Origin: Lunularia cruciata
Lineage: Eukaryota; Streptophyta; Marchantiopsida; Lunulariales; Lunulariaceae
Direction of reading: 5' to 3'
Assembly (NCBI GenBank): GCA_948567375.1
Contig: OX419758.1
Coordinates: 63,083,965-63,147,964 of the forward strand
Length of the DNA: 64,000 bases
Both the position numbers and the translations under genes were made by a program. Positions 59,660-64,000 of this stretch are shown here, in pieces (within the stretch, counting starts at the first letter, position 1; each line of letters opens with the position of its first letter). The notes under the pieces were generated by a model, which was not told where the DNA came from, searched no databases, and worked only from the letters and a program-made list of their open reading frames with translations.

Positions 59660-60556
59660 TCTAGAGGAGATTTTGCTACAATACATAGTGGGTTTACATG
59701 GAGTGGTGCTTGGCATTTACTCATATCTCAAGTCTTAGTGAGGGAGTAGATTGATTTTGCTTTGGAGTTTGACACACAAGAGCTGATTCAGTAGAGAGTG
59801 CACATTGTGTGTCTTAACCATTGTTGTGGAACATGTGTGAGACTTATGAGACCTTCAAGATCCAATCTCTATTTTAGTACAATGGGTATCATTGAGTTGG
59901 TGTAATCTGCAATAGATGTGGAAGCAACTTTGTTCATACTTCATCTAGAAGTTTAACAGTTGGTGTAATCTGCAATAGATGTGGAAGCAACTTTGTTCAT
60001 ATTTTTTGTAGCATGGAAGGGGTTGTTCTAACACTTGGAGGGTCCATTGATGGATGACTACCATGAGTTCAAGAGAACATACTTGTAGGAGATTGAGCTA
60101 TGGAGATAGTATGGTCTTTCAACTACATCTCCATCATTTCATGCTTGGTTTTTAGAGGTGGAACAACAATACACACAAGTTCTAGCTCTAGTAGGATTTG
60201 TGCTTCCAATGGAAGTGCACTAGTTGGAGATAGTGTTACTATAAGTGGAGATATCTCTACAAGAGATGGTGCAAGATAGTGGTAGAGTTCTTTCAATACT
60301 TGAGGTAAAACGTACAAGGAGTGTAGACTGACAAGCTGAAAAGCTTGTTGGAGTTCCAATGAAAGGCTAGACAGAGCTTATGCAAGGCATACACTTGCAT
60401 GAGACGGTTGATCAATTTCATTCAAGGAGTTATTGAGGCCCAAGCAATCTAGTTTGGGTATGGGATATTGGACAAGGAGTTGCAATGTAGAGTATATGAT
60501 GCTATGTTGTTGCAAGCTACCTCACCAACTTTGATAATGATCTTTGGTTTGGTAGA
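59660..60556 (+). pseudogene. Retrotransposon gag relic, second copy
   Basis: It aligns with 14260-15150 in order (GAGATTTTGCTACAATACA at the start; GGATATTGGACAAGGAG near the end). Fragments such as DKELQCRVYDAMLLQAT, then TLIMIFGLVD, show coding origin. The frame is cut by the L1 LTR at 60557, which is inserted in gag shortly after TTTGGTTTGGTAGA. The zinc-knuckle part is therefore missing here. Confidence 0.6.
59896..60001 (+). repeat. Recent 63-bp tandem duplication inside the gag relic
   Basis: GTTGGTGTAATCTGCAATAG and the following 23 bases occur at 59896 and, without a mismatch, at 59959. The first copy of the gag relic near 14520-14570 has only one unit. Confidence 0.8.
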
Positions 60557-61294
60557 TGTAATACTCCAAGGACAAGAGAAGAGAGAAAACATAGATTACA
60601 CACTCAACATTTGGTGCCCCAAAGGAGCACCTTCTCTATATTATATAGACAAAGAGGATCTCCTCCCAGGAAGCTCCACCATAGGATTAGGCACATAGAT
60701 AGGTGACATGTCATCAAGCTCCACCCTTGGATTACTCACTTGGATGGGTGACATGTCGGTCTAGGTCCTGTCTGGTTGGTCAAACAAGCTTTGACCAGAG
60801 GGAATCTTTTAGGGAATCTTCTTGTAGGAGTCTCAGAATCACGTGAGTAAGGTACCGTTGGAAAGCTCTTGATGAGACAAACCAGAAGGAGGGAAGGCCA
60901 GCCTTTCCTCTATTAGGGGGGGGGAGTATACACATTTTTGAGGCCTAATTCATCTATTTAGGCCTCCGAAATTGCCTTCAAAGATTTCAAGCATATTTTT
61001 GTTCCTACTCTATTAGTAGAAGTCCCCTTTTGGTGATATTTCTTTCTGATCTGTTTAGTCCATCATGTGTAACATCCTTCTAGATGATACCAAACCAATT
61101 CTCACCTTTAAACTATATGTCTAGCTATTGGTTCTAAGGTTCTCAAGTCTATTTTGGTTTTTGCTCTATTTGTAGAAGTACTCTTTTGGTGATACTTCTA
61201 TCTGATCTATTTTGACCATCATGTATAACATCATTCTAGATGTTACTAAACCAAATTTCACATCTAGATCATGTGGCTAGATCATGGTATTACA
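60557..61294 (-). mobile_element. L1 family 3' LTR of the minus-strand chromovirus
   Basis: It begins TGTAATAC and ends GTATTACA, perfect 8-bp terminal inverted repeats, 738 bp. On the minus strand a purine-rich tract (AAAAGGAGAGAGGTC) immediately precedes it at 61309-61295. It directly follows an integrase-chromodomain gene on that strand. The matching 5' LTR is not in the window, because an L2 element interrupts the integrase at 62297. Confidence 0.9.
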
Positions 61295-61304
61295 GACCTC
61301 TCTC

Positions 61305-62296
61305 CTTTTAAGACGCAACGTCCTCGTTGTGCAATTGTTGCTCAAATGCTTTCACCAACACCGGTGCATGTGTCAAATTGGCAGCGGGCTCCCATGTTGC
61401 TTCATAGAGGGGGTAAACTTTCCACTATACGAGATAGTCCACCCACGGATGGCGAGTACCACACATGCATTTTTGGAGAATACGCTCCACTTCATATTCT
61501 TTTGTGCCATCAATGAGTGTTAGACATGGTCGAATGTCTTGTGTGGAATGACCTTGGCCTGATCGGGGAGCATATCTGCATTGTAGGGAAACATGGAACA
61601 CCGGATGGATCTTCATGTGTGGTGGTAGCTCAAGGTGATAGGCCACAGCACTGACACGATGAAGGATCAAGAAAGGCCCAATAAAATGAGGTGTGAGCTT
61701 ACGAGGTCCAACTAATGTGAGGTTGGTTGTCAATAGCCACACTTGATCCCCAACATTGAACTCCATGTGCCTATGGTGTGCATCAACATACTGCTTTTGT
61801 TGATTTTGTGCAATCTGTAATCTGTGCTTGGCGCTCTCCACACCGTGTTGGATTCTAGAAACAAATGTGTTGACAACATCAACCTTGGTAGCCACAGACA
61901 GATCTTCATCAAGCTAGAAGGTGTGAAGGGATGCTCATCATACATGAGGAAGAACAGAGTGACATGGGTGGATGCATTCACTAAATTGTTGTAAGCAAAT
62001 TCCACCAATGGGAGTAAGGTGTCCCACCTCTCTTGCTCTTCTAAGGTGAAGCCGCATAACATGTCTTCAATCATGCGATTAGCCCACTCTGTTAAGCCAT
62101 CTGTTTGTGGGTGATAAGCTGTAAACATGACCAACTTGGTTTTGAAGAAACCAAAGAGTGTTTGCCAAAACAAACTGGTGAATTGAGTGCCTCTATTGGT
62201 GATAAGTACTCTAAACAGGCCATGGTGAGAGAAGACTACATCTAAGTATAATTGAGCTAGTTGTGGAGCGGTCACATCCTTGGTGGTAGGGCGTAC
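61305..62296 (-). pseudogene. Chromovirus integrase core, GPF region and chromodomain
   Basis: Two long overlapping frames (62308-61730 and 61895-61425) show DVTAPQLAQLYLDVVFSHHG, LITNRGTQFTSLFW, FTAYHPQTDGLTEWANRMIE, VEFAYNNLVNASTH, then VGDQVWLL, GPFLILHRVSAVAYHLELPP and VFHVSLQC. A chromodomain follows (LIDGTKEYEVERILQKC, WVDYLV, a stop, then ATWEPAANLTHAPVLVKAFE). Breaks are one frameshift near 61890, Asn in place of the second catalytic Asp (TNRG for SDRG) and TAG in the chromodomain where Gln is usual. It is the best-preserved L1-family pol end here. The N-terminal zinc finger is lost at 62297 to an L2 insertion. Confidence 0.92.
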
Positions 62297-62974
62297 TGTA
62301 ACACCCATTTGTGCATGTGTGTGGTATTGTGATATTTAGCTTGGTATTACAAGTACTTAAGAGATATTATTTATATAGAGATAAAGGATGGTTCTATGTT
62401 AGTCATGGTTAGCTAAAGTTAGTCATAGCTAAGATAGAAGGGACCTTACTTTAGAGGAAGTAAAAAAGATGAGCACCACTATTTTGGATTTTAGTGTGTT
62501 GACTTGGTATTATTCCTAGGTGTTTGGCTTTGAGGAAACAGTTGAGAACTCTTGGGCCCGTAAACATTTTATTTTGGATTCTTCTTTAGTCCAAGGATAG
62601 CCCATGTGAAGGAATCCTTGACTTAGTGGTTGGGTCAAGGTAAGACCACATGCTTAGGGGAATATGCCCATGTGAATGGATATTCCTTTCTACTTTTTGA
62701 CTTTACTTGACTTTTAGTCTAGTAACTTGAGTTACTACGGTAATTAGTAACTTTGGTACGTAACTATTTCACAAGTATATAAACAAGGGGTGAGGAGGTA
62801 CTCATCATCCTTTCATTTTGCAACTATCTCTCTCTCATTGAGTTCTCTAGTGAGCAATGTCTTGAGTCTTGGAGTGTTAGCCTTGGAGGAGTATGATGGA
62901 GTTCGGGTTCCTTGCCTTCTTAGTCCATGGTGCGCTACCATAATAGCCATCAGAGGTTCATCCAGAGTGAGAGG
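62297..62974 (+). mobile_element. L2 family LTR inserted in the chromovirus integrase
   Basis: It starts TGTAACACCCATTTGTGCAT and follows the L2 copies at 55492 and 56922 to about GTGAGAG, where homology stops some 20 bases short of the usual end. A TATA box (GTATATAAACAAGG) lies at about 62775-62788. It may be the 5' LTR of the element whose gag begins at 63565, but no primer-binding site follows and the 3' end is clipped. Confidence 0.75.
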
Positions 62975-63560
62975 ATCCAAAAACCTACACCACTTGGATG
63001 AAAGAGTGAGTCTAAGTGCTTTTTGTGTGGAAAGAAGGGACATAAGGCAAGTTCATGTCCATTGATCTTTGAGAGCAAGAGTGAGGGAAAGGAGAGGCTT
63101 ACTTGACTTGGGTTTGCATGTTGGCATGTTACCTTCTTCACCTAGATTGGGAGGGAGAAGATCTAAGACCAAGGAGTTGTGTGAGGTTTGTGGAGTTGAA
63201 GGACTTCCAAAAGGACATGAGTGTAGTGGAGTAAAAGCACTTTTGGAAACTTTGGTGAAGTATCTTGGAGAGAGTCTTAGTATAGCTACAGAAATACTAC
63301 CACCTTCATTAGCTAGTTCTCAAGATTAGTGATGGAGATAATCTTTCAACTTATGGATAAACTATCCATGAGAGTTAGATTAATATGCACTTTAGGATTT
63401 GATGTTGTTATAGAAATCTTGGAGCAACCTGAACCTTTTGTGTTCCCTAGAGTGGATTATTCTAAGATGGTGTTAGTCATGTATATACCCTATTAGTAAT
63501 AGAGTGAGAGAAAAGAAAAGAGAAAAAAAAATTTGAGAGAAGAGAAAGATAGTGAGAGGT
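62975..63560 (+). pseudogene. Leader or gag fragment with a CCHC zinc knuckle
   Basis: A perfect CX2CX4HX4C knuckle, CFLCGKKGHKASSC, is encoded at 63017-63058. It is followed in another frame by CEVCGVEGLPKGHEC (about 63171-63215), a second cysteine/histidine cluster. Stops separate the blocks. A zinc knuckle normally lies at the C-terminal end of Gag, yet here it precedes a gag N-terminal region, so the arrangement is rearranged or two elements abut. Confidence 0.6.
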
Positions 63561-63564
63561 TAAG

Positions 63565-64000
63565 ATGGGGAAACTTCCGGTTTTCTTTGGCAAGGATGGA
63601 GAAGATGTGGAGGCCTTTGTTAGAGACTTCAAGAGAGTTTGTATAGGAAACAATGAGAGGAGGAAGAATGAGTGGGCCTCATTATTACCAGATTTCTTTG
63701 AGGATGCAGCACTTACATGGTATGAGTCAGAATACCAAAAGAGAGAGAGGAGAGATGGGGAAGAGGAGTCTTGGGAGACTTTGACTTCAGCACTCATTGA
63801 GAACTTTCTTCCTGATGAGAGTTATGAGAGATTGATGAGTGAGGTTACATTTCTCAAGCAAGGAGATGGAGAGAAAGTGAGAGTCTATGTGGAAAGAGTG
63901 GAAAAGTTGGAGTCCAGATTTCACATAGTGTTGAGGAAGGGTGGGGATGATGTGGAGACTACAATGATTGGCATAGGAGCCATGCTCACCAAGAATTTTG
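63565..64000 (+). CDS. gag: Ty3/gypsy Gag protein, N-terminal part, open to the window edge
   Basis: An ATG at 63565 opens a frame of 145 codons with no stop before the window ends. It starts MGKLPVFFGKDGEDVEAFVR, then has WASLLPDFFEDAALTWYESE, SWETLTSALIENFLPDE, VTFLKQGDGEKVRVYVERVE and MLTKNF. The A-x-x-W-Y...W-x-x-L...F...L...Q-x-x-x-x-V-x-x-Y...F pattern is the retrotransposon Gag (capsid-like) domain. It forms the particle that packages element RNA. Unlike every other retroelement gene in this window it has no internal break. Likely L2 family, by position after the L2 LTR. Completeness cannot be judged here. Confidence 0.85.
   Translation, partial: MGKLPVFFGKDGEDVEAFVRDFKRVCIGNNERRKNEWASLLPDFFEDAALTWYESEYQKRERRDGEEESWETLTSALIENFLPDESYERLMSEVTFLKQGDGEKVRVYVERVEKLESRFHIVLRKGGDDVETTMIGIGAMLTKNF

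Noticed and set aside
1-64000. CRISPR arrays, bacterial-type operons, phage defence or toxin genes
   Set aside because: Spliced plant genes and retrotransposons fill the window; no regularly spaced short repeats or prokaryotic gene organisation were seen.

Overview
The window looks like nuclear DNA of a land plant. Three spliced genes have clearly plant-type products: an XBAT31/XB3-like ankyrin-RING ubiquitin ligase (2437-6454, +), an MO25/CAB39 scaffold (32362-36965, +) and the autophagy factor ATG13 (48424-51657, +). GT-AG introns of about 60 to 1000 bases, protein divergence from the Arabidopsis counterparts and heavily decayed Ty3/gypsy chromoviruses would fit a seed-free plant (bryophyte, lycophyte or fern). 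The clade is an inference and was not tested.

Layout. 1-6454: upstream DNA and the XBAT31-like gene (7 coding exons, about 499 aa). 6455-11270: no recognisable gene. 11271-21702: a nested graveyard of LTR retrotransposons, with gag, protease, RT, RNase H, integrase and chromodomain relics plus LTRs of three families, a tandem-repeat block and a solo LTR with a perfect 5-bp target-site duplication. 21703-25900: AT-rich DNA with small repeats. 25870-30480: exon-like blocks of an unidentified minus-strand gene, apparently head-to-head with MO25. 32362-36965: MO25 (11 coding exons, 340 aa). 36966-46560: intergenic, with LINE-like 3' ends, a solo LTR carrying heat-shock-element motifs, a 104-bp MITE and an LTR-like repeat. 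46561-51657: ATG13 with a long upstream region (3 coding exons, 794 aa). 51658-64000: intergenic, then a second retrotransposon cluster. That cluster includes an integrase gene split by an LTR of its own family, a minus-strand integrase-chromodomain gene and, at the right edge, an open gag frame that runs off the window.

Four LTR or LTR-like families recur. L1 (TGTAATA...TATTACA, about 740 bp) belongs to a chromovirus. L2 (TGTAACA..., about 680-750 bp) belongs to a second gypsy lineage. L3 (TGTAACAATA...TTTTACA, 420-480 bp) follows a chromodomain and carries heat-shock elements. L4 (about 560 bp) lies next to a gag-like region. A fifth repeat family (R5) and a LINE-like 3' end (R6) are also multicopy. 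Many inactivating changes are C-to-T or G-to-A, and CpG is depleted in one copy of a pair, as expected from decay of methylated cytosine.

The most interesting signal is the L3 solo LTR at 40691-41113. It has a perfect AAGGG duplication, perfect nGAAnnTTCnnGAAn arrays and a TATA box, so this chromovirus family may have been heat-responsive. The three host genes (ubiquitin ligase, kinase scaffold, autophagy initiation) are not functionally linked by anything visible here.
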